Part shown: positions 11,320 to 23,200 of the stretch, piece after piece
Numbering within the stretch: position 1 is the stretch's first letter
Layout of the letters: each line of letters starts with the position of its first letter
From: Sordaria brevicollis
Taxonomy: Eukaryota; Ascomycota; Sordariomycetes; Sordariales; Sordariaceae
Direction of reading: 5' to 3'
Length of the DNA stretch: 64,000 bases
Assembly: GCA_033439795.1 (NCBI GenBank)
Contig: JAUTDP010000007.1
Location: 310,001 to 374,000 of the forward strand
Program-made: the position numbers and the translations under genes
Notes under the pieces: model-generated
Database searches by the model: none
Told to the model about the DNA's origin: nothing
Seen by the model: only the letters and a program-made list of their open reading frames with translations

Positions 11320-12099
11320 AGGTTTAATACCTTTAATAATTATATTAGCGCTATTAATAGGACCTATATCCTAACGTTTATTAAAAACGAATATAAAATC
11401 CGCTAATTTAACTGTAATAGTGAAGTTACGTAGAACGTTTTTACTATAGTAAAGTTTAACCTTTCTTTTAATTACGTACTCGCTAGCGTAAAGGGCTCGA
11501 TTAACGACGCTTCGTTATATTCGTAGGCGTTTAATCGGTTTTTTCGTATATTATATAATCGATATTATTTCGTTAATATTAATTTTACTACGCGGCGGGG
11601 TATAATATTTCCTTTCCCTAATATTAAATATTATTTCGAAGATTAGAAAAATTCGAAGAAAAAGCTAAAAATTAATAAAGAGCTATATAATTTATACTAT
11701 ACAAAATTAAAATCTATCGTAGAATAGGTATTTAATATTATTAAAAAGAAGTAGAGGATAATTAAAAAAATGAAATTCGAATATAACGTTTATTTTTAGA
11801 CGTAAATTGTATATATAGTAATAATACTACACAACTTCTTAATCGTATATATAGGAAAGGATACCCCGCCGTTAATTAAAAAGGACGAGAAGAATTTTAA
11901 TAAGGCGCGCGCGCACGTGGCGAAGGTAGTAGGCAATAAAAGCTCGTATCGCATTCGCTTCGTCGTATTAAATTTAATATAAAAATACTATAAAGATTAT
12001 TTACGTCGTAAAGGTATTAAAATCGACGTTAATAATAATAATAATAATAAAAATAATAAAGAAGGGAATATAGATAAGGATTTCGATAATATAGATTAA
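11320..12099 (+). pseudogene. PIF/Harbinger DDE transposase relic
   Basis: One reading frame can be followed across stops. Around 11350 it reads AINRTYI, where the family has a first catalytic Asp (A-I-D-G-T). Around 11571 it reads VNIN-F, where the family has G-D-A-G-F/Y (second Asp). Around 11716 it reads IVE-stop-VFNIIKKK, matching the family's third-acid block VER-V/I-FG-x-LKKR. ILHNFLI, another conserved Harbinger motif, follows near 11830. Both Asp residues are now Asn (G-to-A) and Arg/Gln codons have become stops, so the protein cannot be active. The frame ends in a charged tail with an Asn run and a TAA at 12097-12099. The N-terminal limit is uncertain. The motif order and spacing make the family call strong. 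Confidence 0.85.
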
Positions 12100-12484
12100 T
12101 AGAGGGTAGAGGGGAGAAGAGGGGAGAAATAGATAAATTTGAGTAAACAAAATAATTCTAATAAAAAATGAAAAAAAATAATACATATATAAATAAATCA
12201 AATAATCGAAAAGTCGTATATCTATAATAAAAATCGAAAAATTGTATATTTATAAAATAAATCGAAAAATCGAATATATATAAGAAAAATCGAAAATAAT
12301 TTAAATAAATAGAATAATTTTATCATTTTATTTAATAACCTTATATACTCCCCCTTATTCTCCCTCCTTTTCCCTCCCTTTCCCTCCTTCTATATTATTT
12401 ATCCTTCTACTTTTATATATATAATTATTTAACGTTAATACTACAACCATTATATACAACTACCTTTATTAAACGCCTCTCTAA

Positions 12485-13400
12485 TTAATTTATTACTATA
12501 ATCAACTCCTCCCCATTAAATTTATTACCAAAGCGTTTTATAATATCCTTAACTATAGCCTTTATATCGGCCGCGCCTAATAACCCCGCCAATAAACCTA
12601 TTACGCTCACTATCAATTCGCTTAATTTATTACAAAGCGCGCAAAGAATCCTCTTTACCTTAATAAATACCAAATTAAGCACGTTATTACCGAATAGGGT
12701 ATAATTAAAATTATTCTTATAATTTCTCTTCTATATTAATATTTCGCGATAAATAAATATAATTAATATACTAAAACTAACCCCGCGGTTATCCTCCTTT
12801 TTATTAAAATCGTCGCTAATTTATAAACTCCGATTAAAACCATTTTTATCCTCTTTATTTTATTACAATTCTCTAACCTCCCGGATATAATACCCCGCGG
12901 CCTTCTTCCGCTAAAAAATATTTTTATATACCTTCCTCTCCCTAAAAAGGGTCGATCGTAGCTAATTATAATTCTTATATTTAATATTATTACGGGCTAA
13001 GAACGTATCCTATAACGTTACGTTTATATTAGGTAAATTAATCTCCTAATCGTACGTAACGCTAATAATAATTATTAAGGTCTTCCAAATACGAAACTAG
13101 CCTTTTTTAATATCGTACTTAAACTTTATTACCTTAATAGTCCAAAAGTAATTATATTTAAAATAAGCTTCCTAATACTTTTCAAGTATAAAATTCTATA
13201 CCTCCTTATAATTACGCCTATTTTTATTAAAGAATAGGTTCTTACCCTTTGCCTCCTAAAACCACTTTATAATTTAATTAATTATTTTACGAATATAAAT
13301 TATAATAAATAATTAAGTAATTATTAACTTCTTTTTACAAAGTTAATTAAATTAACCGGGTTACTTCTTTTACTTCTTTTTTATTACGGTTATTAATTAA
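12485..13400 (-). pseudogene. Second Harbinger gene relic, Myb/SANT-like DNA-binding protein
   Basis: On the minus strand one frame broken by stops reads through blocks such as KFKYDIKKG, FRIWKTLIIIISVTYD, EINLPNINVTL and DTFLARNNIKYKNYN. These recall the Myb/SANT-like domain protein that fungal PIF/Harbinger elements carry beside the transposase (trimers with W and a '-GWD-' segment). The last intact piece (12682-12485) encodes 65 aa ending in GEELIIVIN. The gene is convergent with the transposase. RIP-type stops are frequent. The call rests on position and partial resemblance, so it is moderate; the end coordinates are approximate. Confidence 0.6.
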
Positions 13401-14158
13401 GAAGATTAAATAGACTATTAAATAAATAATTAATTACTTTATTAAAATAATTAGGAAGGTTAAATTAATAAATTCGGTTAATAAGATAGCGGAACGTTAT
13501 TATTAACTAACTAATTTATACTAAATTCACTACCGTTAATAATTCCTCTCAAATAAAAATCAATAAAATCATTAATAATAATAAATTAATTATATAGCTA
13601 ACTATTAAATTAGCTATCGAACTAGTTATCGAATTAGGTATATACAAATACGACCGCTATAAACGCTAAGGCAGTTAATCCAATTATACCGCCATCGATA
13701 CCCTAACCTAACGAAGGTTCAAAAGGTTAAGTAAAGGCAAACTCATTATAAGGAGGTTATTAATAGAAAAATTCGCTTAAACTTTCCCCCCCTTCATTAA
13801 TATTAGATTTTAGGGATTCAAGTCCAGCAAAATACTCTTCGATAGTTATACGCCGAATTATAGCCGGTCTAATCGATAAATCGATTATATTTTCGATAAG
13901 GATATTCGCTTCTATAATATTATTATTATCGATATAATAATTTTGCTAGCAGAATAAACCAATTCTATAATAATAACAACAGGATCACGAAATTCATGAA
14001 TTTATACCGAAGTATATAGTCCAGCTCGAAGGCGGTAAGCCGGATGCCAATAAGCTAACCATTTACGTATTAGTGCAATGTGCGGGCCTTATATGCGGTA
14101 CCAGTCCTATACGACCCACCCAACCCCCAATCGAGACCCATCGAAATGTATAGAAAAC

Positions 14159-14198
14159 CCAGACTGCCGACTGCTGCAGCCTGAAAAAGATCAGGCCC
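14159..14198 (-). repeat. Right terminal inverted repeat of the Harbinger element
   Basis: It is the reverse complement of 10479-10518 with a single terminal mismatch and is followed by TTA at 14199-14201. Confidence 0.92.
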
Positions 14199-14201
14199 TT
14201 A

Positions 14202-17114
14202 ATGTGATGGTACCCTGCATAGCTACGGGGCAAGCTAGAGAAGGCTCGTCGTGCATTAGCAAGGTAGACTTGTGCAATACTGTACCTCTAGCTGAGAGTT
14301 GACGCCGTTTCGCCGTTTCGCCTTTTCCCTTTTTTTTTTTTTTTTTTCCTTTTTTCCTCGGTATCGAGAGAAAATGGCGAAGGCTTCCTTTCAAGGCCTC
14401 TCACTTGCTGAAGTCAATAGATGTTCTTTATCTGGCCTTCGCTTGCCATTTCTCCGGCTCCTTTATCTCTGTCGTCATGATCACCGATTAGGTAAACCAC
14501 ATGGCTGGGGAAAAGGGAGGAAGGGCTCCTCAGCCCAGCCCCTCAGACCATTCAATTCTCCCCGCCGCGGCGGTTTGAAAATGGAACCTCTGCTGGAGAA
14601 AATGAACCCATTCCGACTTTATGCTTCTTCCAGAAAGATGGGTCCCACCGGCCACGGCATTACATAAATAAATAAAAATATGGGAACGGCATCAGTGGCC
14701 GTCGCCGAGTGCCAGCCGACGGGGTCGGGGTTGGTTGTCGGCGACGGAGACAAAGTGGAAAATCCTAGGGCTTTGTGTGGCCTGGCCATTCCTCGAGAAA
14801 GTCCCAACTGGCGGACAGTCAGGCACATGAAACGGATCTCGGCAAAGCTAGTGTCCGTTCCTGGGTCGGCCAGCTACGATGATGCTCGCGTGCCAAGGTT
14901 GACCCTATCAGGCTCGTCGGGGTCGGTAACGGGAATATCGAAAGTTCGACAGAACAATGCTTGTTGCGGCTTCCACCAGGAGTTCTTTGTTGTTGAATCT
15001 CTGAAGATCGCTTTTTCGTTGACGACAGATGTGGATGACTTTTCACTCTTTTTATCAAGCATCACCTGTGAGTTTGGCAAAGCTGGGCGTGCATTGACAG
15101 CGTGAGGCATTGCTCTTTAGGTGCATGAAAATCGCAATAGCTGATTGGTTGATTTGGTTATAGATTGCATCCTCGAAGTCTCCGCAGAGCTACGGTAAAG
15201 AATTGCAGAGATAGAGGTACACTTCACATTTCCGTCAGAGCAGTCGTTCTTGTGTGTATCTGGTGCCTCAAACTGTGCCCATCTCTGGATATGGGATGAC
15301 GACGCCCAACACGTGTAACAAAGGGGAGCCCGAAGTGTCCAGTTATCGTTCGTTGGGTATGTTTTGTCGAAGGCGGAAAGAAGGAGAGAAGGTCGCTAAT
15401 TATGTTATGTACATGTGCCGAGGGAGTGGTGATACCCACGACGACTCCACGAGTGGACGGAGTTGATCGATTGGCCACCAACCCTCTTGGCCTCACAGAG
15501 AAGAAGTCCGATCTTAATTGGCATTCTCCATCGCCAAGAGGCCTGGAGGGTGCTTTTGAGTCTTTTGGCAACGCTGGTTCGCCTTTTCAAATCCACAGCT
15601 GTTTTGTCGCAAATTCCCAGCTGGCCGGGCTTTGCTCAGTTTGCTGTCCTTTTCCATCGCCAAAACCCCCAACACCGGTGAAAGCTCACATAATCGTAAG
15701 AAGGGGGCTTTGTGCCTTGGCAGCCCTTTGTGCAGACTTGCAAACAACAAGCGACCAGTGACCATGCGACATTACCATTTAGGGATTTGCTTGGCCCACG
15801 CAATTGGATGTACTTGTTGAGAGCGTGACACCTGCCCACAGTCGCAACGGGTACGGGGTCAGGTAAATGTCCGGGCGCCGCTTGACTGTGGGGACGACAA
15901 CTGAGTGTCCGCTGGAGAATCCGTCAGGCACCAGAGGCTTGTAAGTAAGCGGATAATATACGGGAAGATGTAAAATACGCGTATGGACTTGGGATAGGGA
16001 ATCATTCAAGACTGCACTAAGGGGCAGGCCGTCGTCGTCATTATGGCCATGTTTCACTAGAATGCCGCAGTCAGCGCCGTAATGGTCCTGATGGGTTGGA
16101 CTTGAAGACTGGACTGAAGACCGAGGGTTTCTGCGTTGTGTAAAGATGGTTGAGGATTTGCAAGAACGGCTGGGCTTTCCGCGCTCTCTCATTGAAGTCT
16201 CCCACAAACCTCGCCGTGCATCGTCCCGTTTGTCACAGAGCATCCCGGATCACAGACCATTTCATCCCTACAATTTCCCAAGATTGGATTAGATCCGCGT
16301 ATTGTCAGCATTTCCCCCTTGAAAAGAAAAAAGTCAAAAAGCCCGTTCCTTTGTTACCCTGCAGTTTTCTAACCCCCTTGTCCGCTTGTCCTCCGCGCGC
16401 CCACCTTTTCCATTCCCACTTTTCCACCCTCGTTGCCTCGCTCCAGAATCCAAATCCAGCGCCTCCATTCGCTCCACCATCCACACTCCCGCCCTCCTGC
16501 CGATGGGGCGCTCACTGGGTCTTCTGATGCAGTGAATCCATAGCAGCGCCTCCCCCCCCGACCCCCGTCTCCGTCCTGGTGGGTTTTCCTTGCTCACCAG
16601 AAGCACCAAGATCGATAGGCTGGAAATAGCCCGCCCTTTATAACGAGCCCATCTCCAGCAAAACTTTTCCCTTTGGTCTACCTTTTGCGCTTTTCATTGC
16701 CCATTTTCGCTGTTGGTTGTTTTTGTTGCTGTCGCTGTTGTCTGCCTTGCTTGCCCCGTGCGCTTGGCTGTCAACTGTTACAAGGTATTCGACCGGGTTA
16801 CGAATAGCAGTCCAGCGCAATCTACTGCTAACTGCGCCCACCAAAAGAGCACCCACTCAGCATCGCGGTCTCAATTGTATACCGCCTTTGTCACCAACCA
16901 CGCCAAACAATCATCACTGCGAAACTATCCTCTCCTTCGCCCGTGGTTCCTGGATTGGTGGAGTCGCTATATCGTGGTTGCGCCCGTTGGATCCGAAGAA
17001 ACCCACAGCCTTAGACATTTGTCTTCTATTTTCGGGCCGCCAAAGCAGTCCTACCGTTCAGCCTTATACTTTAAATCCTCGACCCCGAGTCCCGCCCCCG
17101 AACCGAACGAAATC
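14202..17114. other. Long intergenic/5' region upstream of the PAP2 gene
   Basis: The stretch is 2.9 kb of ordinary composition. A run of 18 T lies at 14330-14347. Short frames occur (for example 14680-15105, plus), but none has a recognisable domain. From about 16640 the sequence is pyrimidine-rich and typical of a long fungal 5' leader. Several short upstream ATGs precede the PAP2 start, so upstream ORFs may affect translation. Confidence 0.45.
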
Positions 17115-18572
17115 ATGGCGATCGGAGCCATTTTGGAGCCCGGCATTGTCGTGGGTCTCCTCGCCGGTGGTACCCTCGTCAACCGCAACACCACCTACAC
17201 CAGTTCAACTGCCTCGAGCCGGAGAGCTTCTTGGCACCCGCTCGATCAGACGGACCCCGAAGCGCAACCATCGTCATCACTTCTACATGACGACTCCGAG
17301 GGTGGCAGGAAAGCCAAGGTCGAGGAGGATGAGTACGCCAGCGATAGCAGGAGGCCATGGAGCCCATCGCGGTCCAGTTCGTCATCAACTGTGGTGGAAA
17401 ACCAGGCCGCTGAGAAGGGTCTCCCATACGGAAAGAGGTTCCGCACTTTGAAGTTTATGGGCTGGGAACGTGACGTTGTCACGCCGAATACCGAGATTCA
17501 CCGCGACCGATTACTGAGCCGCGTTCTGCGCAAGTTCCCCTTCCTCGTCGAGGTGTGGTACTGGGCTCTGATTTACTGGGTATGTGATTTCGATCATGTC
17601 GCGTTTTCCGCGTCGTATCATTAATTGGGGGTCGAAACTAATCTCGCCATGACAGGTCTACCAACTTGGACGTGCTTTCACGGCCGTAACCCTCAAGGCC
17701 ACCACAGTCGACACCGCCCGCCAACATGCCCTTCAGATTATTCATATGGAGAAGAGTCTGCGCATCTTTATCGAGCCTATTGTTCAGGGCTGGTTCCTTG
17801 AACACCCGACGCTCCTCAAGTGGACCAACAGAACGTACTCGTTCATCCACATTCCCGGCACCATTCTCTTCCTCATCGTCCTCTTTTACGTCACTACCAC
17901 TCGCCCTCGCGCCCGCATTCACGAAAACCACGGCGGAGGTGCTCTTGTCCGCGACTGGCGCAACTTTGTTACCCACTTCGGCCCCGACGTGTACGAGCGC
18001 CGCAGACGTACTATGGCCATGTGCAACCTTTTGGCCTTCATCGTCTTCACCTTCTGGCCTTGCATGCCGCCCAGACTCCTCAGCGATCCTACTTATAACG
18101 GCGAGGATGCCAAGGAGGCCAAGTCGTATGGCTTTGTTGATACCGTGCACGGAAAGGATGGCGATAGCAGTGTTTGGACTACCAACAAGTTCTGCAACCA
18201 ATACGGTATGTTTTTTACCAGTCCCCCCAAAAAGCGCAAAGAAATGCTTATGCTAACATATCAATCTTCTTAGCTGCCATGCCTTCCCTCCACTTCGGAT
18301 ATTCCTTCCTTGTCGGTCTCACCATCGCCACCGTTCCCCTCAGGAGACAGGGCCGCTTCGGCTGGAAGAGACTCGTCGCCATTTTCACCGGCATGATCTA
18401 CCCCGGCATCATTCTTACCGCCATTGTTGCGACCGCCAACCACTTCGTTCTCGATGCGGTAGCTGGAGCTTGCGCTTGCTTGATTGCCTGGAAGTTCAAC
18501 CACGTGCTTCTTAACCTCCTCCCCATTGAGGATTGGTTCCTGCACATGCTCAGGATGCACAAGCCCAACTAA
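17115..18572 (+). CDS. PAP2-fold integral membrane protein (Aur1/Ipt1-like lipid phosphatase/transferase)
   Basis: Exons 17115-17579, 17656-18205 and 18274-18572 give 437 aa. The first ~140 residues are soluble, Ser-rich and basic. About six hydrophobic segments follow, beginning at VEVWYWALIYWVYQLG (around residue 146). The catalytic PAP2 motifs are present: AAMPSLH (His about 345) and, within the last membrane segment, NHFVLD (His about 395, Asp about 399; the H-x3-D pair). This arrangement is that of the PAP2_3 group, which includes inositol-phosphorylceramide synthase Aur1 and related enzymes that move phospho-head groups on membrane lipids. The substrate cannot be told from sequence. In-frame ATGs further upstream are absent; the chosen start has A at -3. 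Confidence 0.85.
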
Positions 18573-20286
18573 ATGGCGATTGTCCCGGTGTCTCGAATCG
18601 ATGAGACGATACGGGTGGCGTGAAAGGCAGTGCTTATTTCAGCACGGGTTGGAGGTTTTGTGGAACGAGGAGCACACAAGGACGCGCCGACAACCACAAC
18701 GCAACGACAACAAACAACATTTTGTGTACAGCGGTGATATGTAATCTTTTAACGAATGGTCTCCAAGCGAACGAATGGGTTGGGTCGATTATATGGGTTT
18801 ATAAGGGTACTCTCGCTACACATTCGGCCGGGGCCAAGATCAGCTTTTTAATTCTTCTATCTGGACTGAATTTAAAAGAAAAGGAAGGCCTACGCGCACG
18901 AGCATACGCACACACACACAACACCGAAGAGAATGAGAGGCGTTCTTTAAGCCCCCTTCTCTCTTGTTTTACTGGGCTATCATCATATTCCCCATTCTTA
19001 CTGCATGTAATACCAGTACACTCACGGATCATGATACCCTCTCTTGCTTTTATTTATCCTGGAGGGGATTCTAGGTACATAAACTTAATTTGAATTTTTC
19101 GAACGACCACTTTGTCAGTTCACTCATCATCCATCCAGGACTGCACAATTTGACTGCTCTTCCTCGTCGTCGTCTTGTTGACCATCATCATCATTATCAT
19201 CGCTTCTGTTTTTGGTGGTGGATTGTCGGTGCGGGCACGTACTAGAAGTAACATTTTGTTAACAGGTGGTTCTTTGCTGGGAGGGTTGATATGGAGTTGA
19301 GTGGTATGTTCAATTTCTTCCTCGGTAGCCTTTGACGATATGTCATTCTTTTCATAAACTTCGGCCTTCGGAACATTGGTGGACAGACACATGTATAAAG
19401 CTCCTGAGGAGAACGCAAATCAAGTGATGCATTTGTTTCTCTGCACCGCTTTCAGGCTTGACTACCAAAGGTTCAAAATTGTCGTGAGAAAGAGTCTTGA
19501 TCAAGCGGATGGCAGTGCACACATAGGTATCTACTTCCTTCTCACGCAACAAGTCGAACATGTCGCAATGAACAGGCTGTTCGTCCTGATAAACTGATGT
19601 CTGCTTTTAAAGCCAAGCGGTGTTTCTTCTGATGTTTTCGTCTTTGGCAAAGGTTAAAGAGTAGTGTCAAGCCAAATTCAAGCACCCGTCGATCATCTCG
19701 TGGCGGTGCGTGGGAGGGAGCCTATAGAACAACAAAAAGTTTGAGCTGCCAAGCTCATTGTTGCCTAGCACAGGCAGTGGACGGCTTAGACTCGTCGTTT
19801 GAAAAGCGGAGTAAAGGTCCTCCACGGGCTGTCCAACAGCTGTCATTTGCTGCCGGCGGCAGTTTTGGCTTGCATCATTGGTTCAAGATGCTACCAAGCA
19901 GCTGCACGCCAGCTGGACAAACATCTGCCAAGGAAACTCAGGCATCTCGCTCTTTCCTATCTTGACATTCATTCAACACCTCTCCAATGACATACGAACG
20001 GACGGACGAACAACCCATGGCAATGAGTTGAGTCACCGGTGTTGTACTACACGATTATGAATGAAGGAAACGCCTATATAATGGTCGAGCGAGACCTCCT
20101 ATCTCTGCTTTTTCCCAGCCAGACTCTCTCAACTCCTCATCTTTTACTGCCATCATCTTTCCCTCCCTAGGCAATTCCCTTCCCAAGACGGCATCAGAGA
20201 CTTGAGGTTAGCCAGAGTCCTACACCACTTACTTGCACATCTGCTCAACATTCGCCCCGTCATATCATTACCTGCGGACTCGAAAA
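18573..20286. other. Intergenic, 1.7 kb
   Basis: It holds the 3' flank of the PAP2 gene and the promoter of the VIT-VWA gene. A short CA repeat lies near 18910. No convincing gene was seen. Confidence 0.45.
20075..20082 (+). promoter_or_regulatory. Candidate TATA box of the VIT-VWA gene
   Basis: TATATAAT lies about 205 bp before the ATG and is followed by a CT-rich stretch, as in many filamentous-fungal promoters. It is a consensus match only. Confidence 0.4.
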
Positions 20287-23200
20287 ATGTACGGAATTTC
20301 AACGCCGTCTTATCATGGCCATGTCAATGGTCTTTACTACACCGAACCCGTCAGCCAGTGGCATCTTGAACGACGCTACCTCCCCCAACTTGAACTCTCG
20401 GTCCACACCCACATCGTAGGCTCGTCAAGCCGAACCATTCTGACTCAAAAATACTGTAACCCTTCACTCGAAAGGAGCATTCCAGAGCTGAGGTATACCT
20501 TCCCACTGTATGATGGCGTCTCCGTCGTTGGTTTCACCTGCACCATCAACGAATCTCGTGTGATTCGCGGGATCGTCAAGGAGCGCTCCCAAGCTCGGAA
20601 GGAGTACAAGGCAGCCGTTGACAGAGGAGAGACCGCTGGCCTGCTGGAACAGCTTCCGGAGGCCAGCGATGTCTTCACCACCACCGTCGGCAATGTCCCT
20701 GCTGGTGCTTCTCTCAAGGTAGAGATCATTTACCTAGGCGAGCTGAAGAATGACGCCGGAGTGGATGGAATCCGCTACACTATCCCGACATCCGTTGCTC
20801 CTCGTTACGGTGATTTCCCTGGTACCCTTCTTGATGCCCCTCCAGCCGTAAACAAGTCCGGCATCCAGATCACCGTCGATGTTGAGACGCCGAATGGCTC
20901 CAATATCAAGAGCATTCAGTCCCCGTCCCATCCCATCTCCGTCACCGTTGGCAACACCTCCGCTGGAGCGGCTGCCGGCACTGATATGTCATTGCAGAAA
21001 GCATCCGCTACCCTTGCTCTTGGAACTGCTGAGCTTGGCCAGGACTTTATCCTCCAAGTGGTTGCCACCAACTCGGGCAATCCGATTGCCCTGCTCGAGA
21101 CACACCCCGATATTCCCCAGCAGCGGGCTTTGATGGCGACACTGGTGCCAAAGTTCAACCTCCCTTCCTCACGCCCTGAGATTGTCTTTGTCTGTGACCG
21201 CTCTGGCTCCATGGAAGGTACCAGAATAGAAGGCCTCAAGTCTGCTCTTCGCATCTTTCTCAAGTCCATCCCCGTGGGCGCCAAGTTCAACATCTGTTCA
21301 TTTGGCTCCACTTACGACTTTCTTTTCAAGGACGGCTCCCGGTCATATGATCAAGAAAGTCTCGGTCTCGCAATGGACTGCGCAGATCGGATGGATGCCA
21401 GTTATGGGGGCACCGAGATGTATCAACCACTCGAAGCTACGTTTGAGAAGCGTTACAAAGATATGGACCTCGAAGTCTTCTTGCTCACTGACGGCGAGAT
21501 TTGGGACTCGGAACGCTTGTTTAAGATGGTCAACAATAAGGTGTCCGAGTCTCAAGGTGCGATTCGGTTGTTCACTCTTGGAATCGGCAATGATGTCAGC
21601 CATGCTCTTATCGAAGGCGTCGCTCGTGCCGGCAACGGGTTTGCACAGTCCGTTGCCGACAATGAGAAGATGAACGCCAAGGTCATAAGAATGCTCAAGG
21701 CGGGTTTGTCTCCTCATATCAACGACTACACCTTGGAGGTCAAGTACGACAAGGACTCTGACGCCAGGGCGAAGACCACAAATGCGGATGAAGACTTTGA
21801 AATTGTCGAAAAGGTCACCGACTCTTTGGCCGTCCACCTCGCCCTCAATGACAAGCCTTCTGATGTCGCTGACAAGCCGAAGGAGCCCGTTAAGCCCATT
21901 TCTCTCTTCGACACCTCCGCCGATCCAGATACCGAGATGCCCGATGCCAAGGCCGATACATCTTCCGACGGGAAGTACTCGCATGTTCCCTCAGTCCCCG
22001 AGCCCAAGATCCTCCAATCGCCATTCACCATTCCCGCGCTCTACCCTTTCATCAGGAGCACCGTGTACCTTTTGCTTTCTCCCGGAACAACACAAAAGAC
22101 GCCCAAATCAGTCGTTCTCCGCGCCACCTCTGCCCACGGGCCTCTTGAGCTTGAGATCCCTATTTCCGTTCTGGAAGAAAAGAGCCAGACCATTCACCAA
22201 CTCGCCGCCCGCAAGGCCGTCCAGGAGCTGGAAGAGGGCCGTGGCTGGCTACACCATGCGAAGGACTCGAGTGACCCCGAGCAGAAGCTGCTCAAGGAAA
22301 AGTACGAGGGTCGCTTCTCCGACATGGTGGAGAGGGAGGCCGTCAGGCTGGGCGTCACCTTCCAGGTGGGAAGCAAATGGTGCAGCTATGTCGCGGTGGA
22401 GCAGAAAGATCAGACGGAGCATGAAGTGTCTCGAGAGGCTGCAGCAACTCCCGTGAGTCAAGCTGAGTCTGAGGACAATGACTCTGAGTCTGAGCCTGCT
22501 CACCCACGTGGTGCCAATCGCTTCCTGTGTTCGGCTGATTCTCCCGAGGCTGAGGGCTCTCATCCTCCTCCTCCTCCTCCCCAGGGAACTCGTAGAAAAC
22601 GACTGGCATCAATGGCGGCTCGCAAGTCAGCTCCTGTTTCCGAGGAAGTTTCTTCACCACCTATTTATAGGAGGGGCAAAGGTAGAGCTGCACGCAGGAT
22701 GGCTTCTTCCGATGATGAAGCGGATGTCGTCGAGGCTTATGCCCCTCCATATGTTGCCGGAGGCCTATTTGGTGCTCAGCCAAAAGCTGCTGCACAGTCT
22801 TTGAATTCATATTCCCCACCTCCTCATGCGGCTGGTAAGTCGGATTCTTTCCATGACCTACCGGACACGGCTTTCTATCCCGATCCTGCAGATTCTTGTT
22901 TTGATATTTCCGTGCCCCCTTCTCCTCTCCGTTCGTCCTTTGGTTTCCAGTCACCTCTCGATCAGTTCGAGATTGATGCTCAAAAAATGGACAAATGTTG
23001 GGCTGCGTTTGCATATCCAAAACATATCGTGGCTTCGGAGCCCATGGCTTCTGAGCTCATACCTCCCGGATCTTTTTATGATTATGATACTGACTATATT
23101 CTTCCACCTACAGTGGCAATGGCCCAGATGGCTCCTCAACCTCTCGCTGCCAGTATGGCTTTCGGAGGTCCCCTTGGCAGCAGCTTGGGTATTCCTGGTC

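Larger units (their letters stand above)
10479..14198 (+). mobile_element. RIP-mutated PIF/Harbinger DNA transposon (3.7 kb)
   Basis: Two 40-bp TIRs bound the element, identical except at the outermost base (A on the left, G on the right, a RIP-type change). A 3-bp TTA lies just outside each end (10476-10478 and 14199-14201), matching the TWA target duplication of PIF/Harbinger elements. The interior from about 10620 to 14050 is extremely AT-rich and full of stops, but two protein relics are still readable. The first is a DDE transposase on the plus strand. The second, on the minus strand, resembles the Myb/SANT partner protein of this superfamily. The outer 120-150 bp at each end are barely mutated. 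The element is defective, and the damage is that expected from RIP in Neurospora. Confidence 0.88.

Noticed and set aside
12001..12201. 66-codon Ile/Tyr-rich minus-strand ORF in the AT-rich island
   Set aside because: It is a low-complexity by-product of RIP; the plus strand here is the transposase tail.
10479..14198. CRISPR array or centromere-like satellite in the AT-rich island
   Set aside because: There is no regular repeat-spacer pattern or tandem satellite; TIRs and transposase blocks explain the region.
14680..15105. 141-codon plus-strand ORF from an ATG
   Set aside because: No domain, no splice context and no protein-like block; it lies in a long leader/intergenic region, so chance is more likely.
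21343..21984. 213-codon minus-strand ORF inside the VIT-VWA gene
   Set aside because: It is an antisense shadow of a real coding exon.
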